Positions 56,040 to 64,000 of a stretch of 64,000 nucleotides of DNA are shown here, piece by piece; position 1 is the stretch's first letter, and each line of letters starts with the position of its first letter. The notes beneath the pieces were generated by a model, which was not told the origin of the DNA, made no database searches, and was given only the letters and a program-made list of their open reading frames with translations. Source of the DNA: an uncultured Dehalococcoidia bacterium (lineage in GTDB: Bacteria; Chloroflexota; Dehalococcoidia; Lucifugimonadales; UBA1123); NCBI GenBank assembly GCA_958296105.1, contig OY282441.1, positions 2,253,800 through 2,317,799 of the forward strand, written 5' to 3'. Position numbers and translations under genes: made by a program.

Positions 56040-59000
56040 ATGCGATTCATAATCGGTCTTGCGCTAAGCAGGCGCTCCGTGACGGTTTTGGCGATAATCC
56101 TGATACTGGCAGCTGGCGTCTTCACCTATCGAACGCTGCCCGTCGAGCTTTTCCCCGAGGTCGAGTTCCCGCTCGTCTCCGTCACCGCATTCTACCCGTC
56201 CGCCAACCCGGACGCGGTGGCGAGGGAGGTCGCCGAACCCATCGAAAGAGCCATAGCGGATATCCCCGGACTGGACAGCGTTCAGTCGGTATCCACCGAG
56301 GACAGGGCGGCGGTCATCGCCCTGTTCGAGTTCGGCGTGGACATGGAGGAGGTCGAGAGCGCCATCGCCTCCAACCTGAGCGGCGTCTCCTTTCCCGAAG
56401 GCGTAGCGGATCCGACGGTGGCGCGGATCAACCCGGACTCGTTCCCCGTTCTTCAGCTCAGCGTCACCGGCGACCGCGAGATATTGGAGATTCAGCGCAT
56501 CGTCGACTCCGACGTGCTGCCGCGCATAACGGAAATCGAGGGCGTGTTCAGCGCGGATGTCAGCGGCGGCGTTAGCCGTCAGGTGACTGTACGGATAGCC
56601 CCCGCCGCGCTCCAAGAAAAGGGACTTTCGCTGTTTCAGGTCGCCCAGGCGCTCAGGAACAACAGCGTCACCCTGCCCGGCGGCGCGATACTGGACAACG
56701 GACGCCTCCTACCCGTCAAGACGACCAGCGCGTACAGCTCGCTGGACGACCTGCGCGATCTGACCGTCGGCTTCGCCCGCCCGGGCGCGCCGACGCCCCT
56801 GAACGCTCAGCCCCCGCCCCCGGTTCCGGTGACGCTCGGCGAGATAGCGGCGGTCGAGCTTGGCTTGGGCGTACCGACCAGCGTATCCCGAACGAACGGA
56901 CGCCCCGGCATCGGCATCGGCGTTATCAAAGAGCCGGACGCCAACACGCTGGACGTGACCAACGGCGTACTGGATGCTCTGGCGTCAGTGGAAGGTCTGC
57001 CGCCGGATATCGAAATCATCACCGTCTCCAACAGCGGCGTGAATGTCCAGCGCCAGATAGACACGCTTCAGCGAGAGGCGATACTTGGGCTGATTTTGGC
57101 CGTTAGCGTGGTGTTCGCGTTCTTCATGACGCTCAGGCCTACGGCGATTCGCGGCGCGCTCTCTACGCTGCGCCCAACGGTGGTCATCGGCTTGTCCATA
57201 CCTCTGAGCATCTTCGCCGGCGTCCTGCTGATGAGCTGGCAGGGGCTGACGCTGAACTTCATGACGCTGGGCGGCTTGGCTATATCGGTCGGCAGGGTGG
57301 TGGACGACAGCATCGTGGTGCTGGAGAACATCCACCGCAGAGTCGAAGCGGGCGAAGAGCGCTGGCGCTCGGCGCTGGACGCCACCGCCGAGGTCGGCCC
57401 CGCCATCACCGCGTCTACGCTCACGACCATAGTCGTCTTCGCCCCGCTCGCCTTCATACAGGGGCTGGTTGGCGCGTTCTTCTTCCCATTCGCGCTCACC
57501 GTCTGCTTCGCGCTGATCGCCTCGCTGCTGGTCGCGCTCACCGCCGTCCCCGTACTGGCGGCGTATCTCATAAAACCGGGAGACCTGCCGCAGGGCGTCG
57601 GCGAGGGCGCGGACGTGGCTGACTCGAACACGTGGATTCAGCGTGTCTATACCCCCGTGCTGAGCTTGGCGCTGCGGCGCAAGGCGCTCACCCTCATAGC
57701 GGCGGGCGTTCTGACAGCAGCCGGATTCGGGCTGATAGTGTTCATCCCCGTCAACCTGTTTCCGCCCGGCGCAGATAGGTTTGTCAATATAGAGATGAGC
57801 CTGAAACCCGGAACGCCCGTCCAGGAGACGCTGGCTGAGGTGGAGTCCATAGAGCGCGCAGTCAGCGAGAGCTCGGATATATACGTGTCCACCGTTGGCA
57901 GCGCGGCGGCGGCGGTCGGCGGAGCACCGGGTCCCTCCGGCTTCGATCAGTCCGCCACCTTCGCGGCGCTCAGGGAGGATGCGCCCGATGACGTGGCGAA
58001 TGAGCTCAGAAAGCGGCTCGGCGGCGTGGAGGGCAGGCGCGTAAGCGTAAACGAAGTCTCGGTCGGACCGCCGCAGGCGGGAGTGGACATCAGAATCACC
58101 GGCTCGAGCTACGACGACATATCCGAGACCGCGCTGAGACTTGTACTGGAGCTGGAGAACGTGGAGGGCGTGGAAAATCTGGTGTCGGACGTGAGCGAGG
58201 CGCGCGAAGAGATAGTGGTGGAGGTGGACCCGGCGCGCGCCGCCGACATAGCTCTGGACGCTAGGCAAGTCGCCTTGCAGGTAAACCAGTACATGGTCGG
58301 CCAGCGGGTGGCGGAAGTCGAAGTGGATGGCGCGACCTTCGACGTGACGATAGCCGGTCGCGCCGCCGATATAGACGGCGTGGAAAAGGCGCGTGAGCTG
58401 ACCATAGCCGGCCCGCTCGGATCCGCCGCGCTCGAAGACGTGGCGTCCGTACAGGTCTTGCCCGGCCCAGTCGCCATAAGCCGAACGGACGGTGCGCGCT
58501 CCGCGACTATAGCCGGCGACGTGACGGCCGACAACGCGCAGGCAGTGGGCATCGAAATCCAGCGAAAGATAGACGCGCTCGACATTCCTCCGGGCGTGGA
58601 TGTGGTTAACGGCGGCGTGTTCCAGCAGATAACGCAAGGCTTCCAGGACATATTCCTAGCCATGGCGATCGGCGTGGCGCTCGTGTATCTGGTCATGGTG
58701 GCCACGCTGGGGTCGCTGCGAAACCCGTTCGTCATCATAACCAGTATGCCGCTGGCGCTGCTCGGCGCGATGGCGGCGCTTGCGCTGACCGGGCGCTCGC
58801 TCGGCCTGCCCGCGATGATGGGAATACTAATGCTCATCGGAATAGTCGTGACGAACGCCATCGTCCTCATATCCTTCGTGGAGCAGCTGCGCGAGCGAGG
58901 GATGAGCGTCCACGAGGCGCTGATACGAGGCGGGCGCATCCGTCTGCGCCCCATTCTAATGACCGCGATAACGACCAGCATCGCGCTTCTGCCGCTGGCG

Positions 59001-59165
59001 ACGTTTGACGACAACCAGAGCGGACTCATCGGCGCGGAGCTTGCCACCGTGGTCATAGGCGGCCTCGCCAGCTCGACCGCGCTCACGCTCATAGTCGTTC
59101 CGGTGGTCTATACTCTGGCGAACGAGAGCATCCCCGGACTTTTCCGCCCGCGCGCGCGCCAATAG
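56040..59165 (+). CDS. RND-family efflux transporter
   Basis: 1041 residues. RND features: a first helix after MRFIIGLALSRRSVTVLAIILIL; the PVELFPEVEFPLVSV start of the porter domain; the proton-relay helix around GGLAISVGRVVDDSIVVLENIHRR; and the symmetrical second half ending MMGILMLIGIVVTNAIVLISFVEQLRERG. It is of the HAE1/AcrB-like group. There is no membrane-fusion protein or outer-membrane channel gene beside it, unusual for the group. The ATG is at 56040; the ribosome site is poor. Confidence 0.92.
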   Translation: MRFIIGLALSRRSVTVLAIILILAAGVFTYRTLPVELFPEVEFPLVSVTAFYPSANPDAVAREVAEPIERAIADIPGLDSVQSVSTEDRAAVIALFEFGVDMEEVESAIASNLSGVSFPEGVADPTVARINPDSFPVLQLSVTGDREILEIQRIVDSDVLPRITEIEGVFSADVSGGVSRQVTVRIAPAALQEKGLSLFQVAQALRNNSVTLPGGAILDNGRLLPVKTTSAYSSLDDLRDLTVGFARPGAPTPLNAQPPPPVPVTLGEIAAVELGLGVPTSVSRTNGRPGIGIGVIKEPDANTLDVTNGVLDALASVEGLPPDIEIITVSNSGVNVQRQIDTLQREAILGLILAVSVVFAFFMTLRPTAIRGALSTLRPTVVIGLSIPLSIFAGVLLMSWQGLTLNFMTLGGLAISVGRVVDDSIVVLENIHRRVEAGEERWRSALDATAEVGPAITASTLTTIVVFAPLAFIQGLVGAFFFPFALTVCFALIASLLVALTAVPVLAAYLIKPGDLPQGVGEGADVADSNTWIQRVYTPVLSLALRRKALTLIAAGVLTAAGFGLIVFIPVNLFPPGADRFVNIEMSLKPGTPVQETLAEVESIERAVSESSDIYVSTVGSAAAAVGGAPGPSGFDQSATFAALREDAPDDVANELRKRLGGVEGRRVSVNEVSVGPPQAGVDIRITGSSYDDISETALRLVLELENVEGVENLVSDVSEAREEIVVEVDPARAADIALDARQVALQVNQYMVGQRVAEVEVDGATFDVTIAGRAADIDGVEKARELTIAGPLGSAALEDVASVQVLPGPVAISRTDGARSATIAGDVTADNAQAVGIEIQRKIDALDIPPGVDVVNGGVFQQITQGFQDIFLAMAIGVALVYLVMVATLGSLRNPFVIITSMPLALLGAMAALALTGRSLGLPAMMGILMLIGIVVTNAIVLISFVEQLRERGMSVHEALIRGGRIRLRPILMTAITTSIALLPLATFDDNQSGLIGAELATVVIGGLASSTALTLIVVPVVYTLANESIPGLFRPRARQ

Positions 59166-59177
59166 GGAACCGGGACG

Positions 59178-59894
59178 ATGATGACGCCCATCCTCTCCGC
59201 CGCCGGCCTGCGCGAAGTGGAAGCCTCTCTGGGCGTGGAGTTCGCGGACTCGGAGCTTCTGAGGCAGGCGCTCGTACACAGCTCGTTCGTGACCGAGTTC
59301 CCCGGTGTGTTCGAGGAGGCGAACGAGCGCTTGGAGTTCTTGGGCGACGCCGTGATAGATCTGTCGGTGGCGCACACGCTGATCGAGCGATTCCCCGACA
59401 GGCACGAAGGCCACCTCACCCAGATGCGCTCCGCGCTGGTGAACGGCGCATCGCTGGCGACGGTCGCAGCGCGCATGGGTCTCGGAAGCTGGCTGGTCAT
59501 GGGCAGGGGCGAGCGCGAGCTCGGCGGAATGGAGCGCCCCTCCAACTTGGCGGACGCATTCGAGGCGCTGGTGGGCGCGCTGTTCTTGGATCAGGGCTAC
59601 GACGCTGCGCGCGACTTCGTTCTGCGCGCCATGCGCGAGGAGCTGGACTCGGCGGCTGAGATGCGAGAGCCGCCGCGCCATCCCAAATCACTGCTGCACG
59701 AAGCGGCGATGGAGCGCCGCCTCTCGCCCCCCGAGTACAAGGTCATCAGCCGGACGGGGCCGGACCACGACCCCACGTTCACCGCGCAGGTTCTTCTGGG
59801 CGGCGAGGCGGCAGGCTCCGGCGAGGGGAACAGCAAGCAGGCAGCCGAGTCTATGGCAGCCCAAGACGCCTTGGCGCGGCTTTCGAGAGAGTGA
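59178..59894 (+). CDS. rnc: Ribonuclease III
   Basis: 238 residues. The double-strand RNase signature is NERLEFLGDAVIDLSV; the second acidic site is NLADAFEALVGALFLDQGYDAA; the C-terminal dsRNA-binding domain starts near PKSLLHEAAMERRLSPPEY. It begins 12 bases after the RND gene, so it may be in the same transcript. Processing of rRNA and some mRNAs is the expected role. Confidence 0.95.
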   Translation: MMTPILSAAGLREVEASLGVEFADSELLRQALVHSSFVTEFPGVFEEANERLEFLGDAVIDLSVAHTLIERFPDRHEGHLTQMRSALVNGASLATVAARMGLGSWLVMGRGERELGGMERPSNLADAFEALVGALFLDQGYDAARDFVLRAMREELDSAAEMREPPRHPKSLLHEAAMERRLSPPEYKVISRTGPDHDPTFTAQVLLGGEAAGSGEGNSKQAAESMAAQDALARLSRE

Positions 59895-59951
59895 CACCCC
59901 CTAGCGAGGGTTGTGACCAGCCCCCATCGCTGCCAGAGGGTGACTGCTCGC

Positions 59952-60527
59952 CTAGCAGTTGTCGAACCGCGTGGTCGTGAAGCTGCGCGCCTCGCAGGTC
60001 TCCAAGTTGTATCTGCTGCGCTGGAGACCGCGCAGGTCGCTGCCGTACACGTGAATTTCGACCGTAGGCCTGTCCGAGTAGTTGTCCATCTGGTGGATCT
60101 CGTCCACGTCTGGCACCAGCAGGCTGACCTCGCCGGGTCTGACCAGCGTTTCACGATCCTTCTCCAGCAGCGCATAGTCATCTCGGGAGCGGTCGTCGTG
60201 GCGCGTGAAGCGCGTCTCGGTGATGCCGTTGTCCATGACGCCGATCATGCCCCACGTGCGGTGGTCGTGCGGGCCTATGTGGTCGCCGGCCCCCCACACT
60301 ACGGTCGTGACCAGCAGGCCGTTGTCGCCGTGGTGCAGCATGTATGTTCCGTGGTTGCGCCCTCTGGCGGGAACTCGGTACTCCTCGGGGATCGCGTCCG
60401 GGTTGACCACCAGCCGCTCCAGATATTGGGAGCCGAGATCGAACAGCCGCTCCTGATCTGGCTGATCGTCCACCAGCGCGCTCATGTCGTGGATGAACTC
60501 ATCGAGTGCGTACTTGACCGTGAGCAT
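59952..60527 (-). CDS. Cysteine dioxygenase-like cupin
   Basis: 191 residues. The iron-binding cupin motif is HIGPHDHRTWGMIGVMDNGITETRF, with His ligands in PHDH, and the later His in TVEIHVYGSD. This matches type-I cysteine dioxygenases or 3-mercaptopropionate dioxygenases, which oxidise a thiol to a sulfinate; which thiol is used cannot be read. It lies downstream of, and likely co-transcribed with, the SelA-like gene. Confidence 0.83.
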   Translation of the reverse strand: MLTVKYALDEFIHDMSALVDDQPDQERLFDLGSQYLERLVVNPDAIPEEYRVPARGRNHGTYMLHHGDNGLLVTTVVWGAGDHIGPHDHRTWGMIGVMDNGITETRFTRHDDRSRDDYALLEKDRETLVRPGEVSLLVPDVDEIHQMDNYSDRPTVEIHVYGSDLRGLQRSRYNLETCEARSFTTTRFDNC

Positions 60528-60570
60528 GGCATTTTCCTTTCCGTCTCATCGAAAGCTCTATTCCTCTATT

Positions 60571-61713
60571 CTATGGGGCGAGAATCTCCATCAGCCGCTT
60601 GGCCACGATCTCCTCTTCCCCATCTCGCAGGTTGACGGGGCATATGTTGATTGTCTGCTCGAATGATGGTGAGTTTACCCTGATGCCCGGCTCGCCGTCT
60701 TCGAGCATCTGTATCACCCGATCTCTGGACTGGCCTGTCCAGTCTCGCGTGAATCCGATCCGGGCGCGCGCGAAGTTCGACCAAGCGTCTTCCGTCTCTG
60801 GCTCCGCTTCCAGCAGCTCGACGCGCAGGCCGGGGATCCCGTCCAGCCTCTCGGCGACGTGGGCGCACTTCGCGCGCCAGCCCGCCTGCACCGCCTCGAA
60901 ATCCGTGTCCACGAACATCTCCAGCGCCGTTATCAGCCCTGCGATCTCCTCCTTGCACACCTTCGCCGCGCGCCCGACCGCTTCCGAGTTCGGGGCGGAG
61001 TTGGCGTATGCCGCCTCGATAAGGTCGGCGCGCCCAGCGAGTATGCCGGTGGACTGCGGCCCCATCACCCCCTTGCCTCCGCTGAAGCTGACCATGTCCG
61101 CGCCCTGTTGCAGGTATCTTGTCAGGTTTTCGGGTGGTGGCAGCATGGCGGCGGCATCCACTATTACAGGCACGTCGCGCGCGTGGGCGATCTCGACCAC
61201 ATTGGGCAGCGGGAGCGCTCCAGACGGGCGCGGACCGAAGATGTAGGCTACGGCAGCGGTGCTGTCGTTTATCGCCGCGTCCAGCTCCCACTCGCGGGTA
61301 CTCGACGAGTCTCCGATCTCGACGAGCGTCGCGCCCGCCGCGCGGAAGTTGTGGTCGTAGTTCACCCTGTGAGCGCGATGAATCACGATCTCGTTCTTCA
61401 TGCCAGTCGTATCCGGAAGCTGCCACGCCTTCGCCGGGTCGCTCCCCGCCATGCAGGCGGCGGCCTCCAGCACCATGCCCGCCGCCGATCCAGCGGTGAC
61501 TAGGCCCGCCTCCGCGCCGGTCAGCCGAGCGATGACCTCCCCCGCCTTCTGGTTCAGCTCGTGCAGGTCGATGAACCAGCGCGAGGCTTCTTCCATCGCC
61601 TCCACAACCGCCGGAGGCATGATACTGCCTCCGTAAACGGTGATCCAGCTTGCGGCGTTGATGATCCGCTTGACTCCGAGTCTGTCGTAAAAGGCGTTGC
61701 TCTGGCTGACCAT
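60571..61713 (-). CDS. SelA/DgaE-like PLP-dependent enzyme
   Basis: 380 residues, aspartate aminotransferase fold. The PLP lysine is in SFSGGKGVMGPQSTG, the Asp that contacts the ring in VPVIVDAAAMLPP, and LVTAGSAAGMVLEAAACMAGS is the phosphate loop. It resembles the L-seryl-tRNA(Sec) selenium transferase family members that lack SelA tRNA-binding, such as D-glucosaminate-6-phosphate ammonia-lyase. No selD or selB is nearby, so a metabolic lyase is more likely. 43 bases upstream of the dioxygenase gene. Confidence 0.83.
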   Translation of the reverse strand: MVSQSNAFYDRLGVKRIINAASWITVYGGSIMPPAVVEAMEEASRWFIDLHELNQKAGEVIARLTGAEAGLVTAGSAAGMVLEAAACMAGSDPAKAWQLPDTTGMKNEIVIHRAHRVNYDHNFRAAGATLVEIGDSSSTREWELDAAINDSTAAVAYIFGPRPSGALPLPNVVEIAHARDVPVIVDAAAMLPPPENLTRYLQQGADMVSFSGGKGVMGPQSTGILAGRADLIEAAYANSAPNSEAVGRAAKVCKEEIAGLITALEMFVDTDFEAVQAGWRAKCAHVAERLDGIPGLRVELLEAEPETEDAWSNFARARIGFTRDWTGQSRDRVIQMLEDGEPGIRVNSPSFEQTINICPVNLRDGEEEIVAKRLMEILAP

Positions 61714-61922
61714 CTTTCATCTCCGCGCTGAGTATTGCGCCCATTATAACCAATGTGGGCGCGTTGGGGGCGTACTCGCCGCTGTTCTGTACGGGCTGCT
61801 CGGGGCATGTCTCTGTCTCCTGTAGATTGGCAGCCGTTGCCGCCGCTCTCACCGGCCTCCGTTCCTCCACAGTTTTGGCACAGCGACCGTCCGCCCCTGT
61901 AAGGACGGCGTATTCTCTCGCG

Positions 61923-62669
61923 CTACTGTCTTCTCAGTGTGTCCAGCAGATCGCGCAGACGTCGGTTCTCTGCTTCCGCTGTTTCTGCCCGCGCCTCCGC
62001 CGCCTGCCGCGCCTGCCGTTCGGCGTCGCGCTCTGCTTCTGCGGCTTCACGGCCTGCTTCGGATTCCCAGTGGCTGCGCAGGTACTCTCCGGCGACAGGG
62101 TCGTAGAAGCGCAGACGTCCATCGTCCCAGCACAGGTCCAAGCCCAGAGCCGGACTGTGACCCCAGATCATCCCGCCCGGCTCCTCGCGCAGCTCCATAT
62201 CCACGTATCTGCCGTCCACCAGAATGTCGCCTGCCAGCGGCCTGTCGTGGTATGCGCCGCCCGTGTAGTCGAATCGCCAGTACTCGCCAGCGCCGAGATT
62301 CTCGTAGCCCACGCGCTTGTCGGTGTAGTCCCGCTCACCTGTGGACTCGGAGGCGACTTCCAGCACGAAGTCCGGAGGCTTTCCGACTTCGCTGATCGTA
62401 TATCCGTTGGCTTCGTCGATCGCTTCTGCGTCCACTCCGAAGGCCACCATGCAGTCCGGGTAGAGAGTGAGGTCTCCGGTGTCGTAGCACAGGTAGCATT
62501 CGCCATCCACGTACACGTCCGGCCTGTCGATGTAGCGCGTCCTCAGAGTGGTGTCGGCGTTGGTTATGTGTTTGTGCTGCGGCATGTCTCTGTGTTCGGG
62601 CGGATCGGGCAGAACGGTGTAACGCCCGCGCTTTCGCGGGGCGAGCGCGACTCTTGTCTGTGTGGACAT
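61923..62669 (-). CDS. Uma2 family (DUF820) nuclease-like protein, tandem copy 1
   Basis: 248 residues. The PD-(D/E)XK core of DUF820 is present: PDFVLEVASEST (Asp and Glu), RDYTDKRVGYENLGAGEYWRFDYT (Lys/Tyr and the EYW motif). The C-terminal 50 residues are a charged coiled coil (EAAEAERDAERQARQAAEAR...RRLRDLLDTLRRQ). GAGAGG is six bases before the ATG. Uma2 proteins are thought to be Rpn/Uma-type DNA nucleases but their role is not established. Confidence 0.85.
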   Translation of the reverse strand: MSTQTRVALAPRKRGRYTVLPDPPEHRDMPQHKHITNADTTLRTRYIDRPDVYVDGECYLCYDTGDLTLYPDCMVAFGVDAEAIDEANGYTISEVGKPPDFVLEVASESTGERDYTDKRVGYENLGAGEYWRFDYTGGAYHDRPLAGDILVDGRYVDMELREEPGGMIWGHSPALGLDLCWDDGRLRFYDPVAGEYLRSHWESEAGREAAEAERDAERQARQAAEARAETAEAENRRLRDLLDTLRRQ

Positions 62670-62694
62670 TCCATACCTCTCGGCTTCTCTCGCG

Positions 62695-63420
62695 CTACTG
62701 TCTTCTCAGTGAGTCCAGCAGATCGCGCAGCCGTCGGTTCTCTGCTTCCGCTGCTTCGGCCCGCGCCTCCGCTACCTGCCGCGCCTGCCGTTCGGCTTCA
62801 CGGTCTGCTTCGGATTCCCAGTGGGTGCGCAGGTACTCTCCGGCGACAGGGTCGTAGAAGCGCAGACGTCCATCGTCCCAGCACAGGTCCAAGCCCAGAG
62901 CTGGACTGTGACCCCAGATCATCCCGCCCGGCTCCTCGCGCAGCTCCATATCCACGTATCTGCCGTCCACCAGAATGTCGCCGGCCAGCGGCCTGTCGTG
63001 GTATGCGCCGCCAGTGTAGTCGAATCGCCAGTACTCGCCAGCGCCGAGATTCTCGTAGCCCACGCGCTTGTCGGTGTAGTCCCGCTGACCTGTGGACTCG
63101 GAGGCGACTTCCAGCACGAAGTCCGGAGGCTTTCCGACTTCGCTGATCGTATATCCGTTGGCTTCGTCGATCGCTTCTGCGTCCACTCCGAAGGCCACCA
63201 TGCAGTCCGGGTAGAGCGTAAGGTCGCCGGTGTCGTAGCACAGGTAGCATTCGCCATCCACGTACACGTCCGGCCTGTCGATGTAGCGCGTCCTCAGAGT
63301 GGTGTCGGCGTTGGTTATGTGCTTGTGCTGCGGCATGTCTCTGTGTTCGGGCGGGTCGGGCAGAACGGTGTAGCGTCCGCGCTTTCGCGGGGCGAGCGCG
63401 ACTCTTGTCTGTGTGGACAT
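62695..63420 (-). CDS. Uma2 family nuclease-like protein, tandem copy 2
   Basis: 241 residues, nearly identical to copy 1 except for Gln instead of Glu in SESTGQRDYT and a shorter coiled-coil tail (EADREAERQARQVAEARAE). Spacer to copy 1 is 25 bases and carries the same ribosome site. The nuclease core is unchanged. Confidence 0.85.
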   Translation of the reverse strand: MSTQTRVALAPRKRGRYTVLPDPPEHRDMPQHKHITNADTTLRTRYIDRPDVYVDGECYLCYDTGDLTLYPDCMVAFGVDAEAIDEANGYTISEVGKPPDFVLEVASESTGQRDYTDKRVGYENLGAGEYWRFDYTGGAYHDRPLAGDILVDGRYVDMELREEPGGMIWGHSPALGLDLCWDDGRLRFYDPVAGEYLRTHWESEADREAERQARQVAEARAEAAEAENRRLRDLLDSLRRQ

Positions 63421-63445
63421 TCCATACCCCTCGGCTTCTCTCGCG

Positions 63446-64000
63446 CTACTGTCTTCTCAGTGTGTCCAGCAGATCGCGCAGACGTCGGTTCTCTGCTTCC
63501 GCTGCTTCGGCCCGCGCCTCCGCCGCCTGCCGCGCCTGCCGTTCGGCTTCGCGCTCGAACTCTGCGGCTTCGCGCTCGGACTCAGCGACCTGCCGCGCCT
63601 GCCGTTCGGCTTCACGGTCTGCTTCGGATTCCCAGTGGCTGCGCAGGTACTCTCCGGCGACAGGGTCGTAGAAGCGCAGACGTCCATCGTCCCAGCACAG
63701 GTCCAAGCCCAGAGCTGGACTGTGACCCCAGATCATCCCGCCCGGCTCCTCGCGCAACTCCATATCCACGTATCTGCCGTCCACCAGAATGTCGCCGGCC
63801 AGCGGCCTGTCGTGGTACGCGCCGCCAGTGTAGTCGAATCGCCAGTACTCGCCAGCGCCGAGATTCTCGTAGCCCACGCGCTTGTCGGTGTAGTCCCGCT
63901 GACCTGTGGACTCGGAGGCGACTTCCAGCACGAAGTCCGGAGGCTTTCCGACTTCGCTGATCGTATATCCGTTGGCTTCGTCGATCGCTTCTGCGTCCAC
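63446..64000 (-). CDS. Uma2 family nuclease-like protein, tandem copy 3 (5' end beyond window)
   Basis: At least 184 residues; the start lies past 64000. The visible part matches copies 1 and 2 but has the longest tail, with an added block (ESEREAAEFEREAERQARQ). The three copies therefore differ mainly in the number of coil repeats. Confidence 0.82.
   Translation of the reverse strand: MDAEAIDEANGYTISEVGKPPDFVLEVASESTGQRDYTDKRVGYENLGAGEYWRFDYTGGAYHDRPLAGDILVDGRYVDMELREEPGGMIWGHSPALGLDLCWDDGRLRFYDPVAGEYLRSHWESEADREAERQARQVAESEREAAEFEREAERQARQAAEARAEAAEAENRRLRDLLDTLRRQ

Larger units (their letters stand above)
61923..64000 (-). repeat. Tandem triplication of a Uma2 gene
   Basis: Unit length about 750 bases, with start-to-start distances 751 and over 725, and nearly identical sequence including the spacer CATTCCATACC(T/C)CTCGGCTTCTCTCGCGC. 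The same spacer end (TCTCTCGCGCTACTGTCTTCTCAG) also occurs at 61915-61938. Confidence 0.9.

Overview
The window is one contiguous stretch of a GC-rich (roughly 60%) bacterial chromosome, densely coded on both strands. No rRNA, prophage, transposase or CRISPR array is visible. The gene mix suggests a free-living or host-associated heterotroph of the Chloroflexota type (SAR202/Dehalococcoidia-like): several LLM-class flavin oxidoreductases, NMT1/THI5-like solute-binding lipoproteins, SDR and DMT/MFS genes, and tandem Uma2 nucleases. This is an inference from gene content; no phylogenetic marker was compared.

Layout, left to right. 1-2 kb: the end of an NMT1-type binding protein, then four tandem copies of a gene for a small one-helix membrane protein with a coiled-coil tail. 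2-8 kb: pyrE, then a long minus-strand housekeeping operon (DUF177-rpmF-fabD-nusB-acpP-aroK-aroB-TauE/SafE) behind a good sigma70-type promoter at about 8.0 kb. 8-11 kb: a sugar isomerase-like protein, a coiled-coil/nuclease-like protein and L-2-hydroxyglutarate oxidase. 11.4-16 kb: a TPP-riboswitch-controlled thiamine-precursor salvage operon (ATPase, permease, lipoprotein, TenA, a 54-aa basic ORF, ThiD). 16-24.5 kb: a DMT transporter, tRNA-Leu and tRNA-Cys, two tautomerase-superfamily genes, an RNase II-family exonuclease, an LLM oxidoreductase, an M42 peptidase, a DinB-like protein and a serine/threonine dehydratase. 24.57-25.38 kb: an 800-bp composite intergenic repeat array. 25.4-32.4 kb: gamma-glutamyltransferase, a four-zinc-ribbon protein, LLM oxidoreductase, SMP-30 lactonase, MFS and SDR genes.

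32.5-51.2 kb is dominated by nitrogen assimilation: an Amt transporter, a GSI-beta glutamine synthetase (with the conserved adenylylation Tyr), a GSI-alpha glutamine synthetase, and both GOGAT subunits. Upstream of amt and of the first glnA lie four 5-bp boxes at an exact 11-bp period, the geometry of GlnR-type operators. A 31-codon membrane microprotein ORF sits between the glnA operator and glnA. This region also holds a peptide/nickel-type ABC importer with a duplicated, frameshifted permease copy, and a Panacea/RelE-like toxin-antitoxin candidate. 51.3-64 kb: a frameshifted P-loop GTPase gene, a 2-hydroxyacid dehydrogenase, an ABC exporter, an RND exporter, RNase III, a cysteine-dioxygenase-like cupin, a SelA-like PLP enzyme, and three near-identical tandem Uma2 genes, the last cut by the window end.

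The strongest candidates for something undescribed are the shared four-box operator with its microprotein, the four-copy membrane coiled-coil array, the Panacea/RelE-like pair, and the repeated appearance of length-variable coiled-coil tails in three unrelated protein families.
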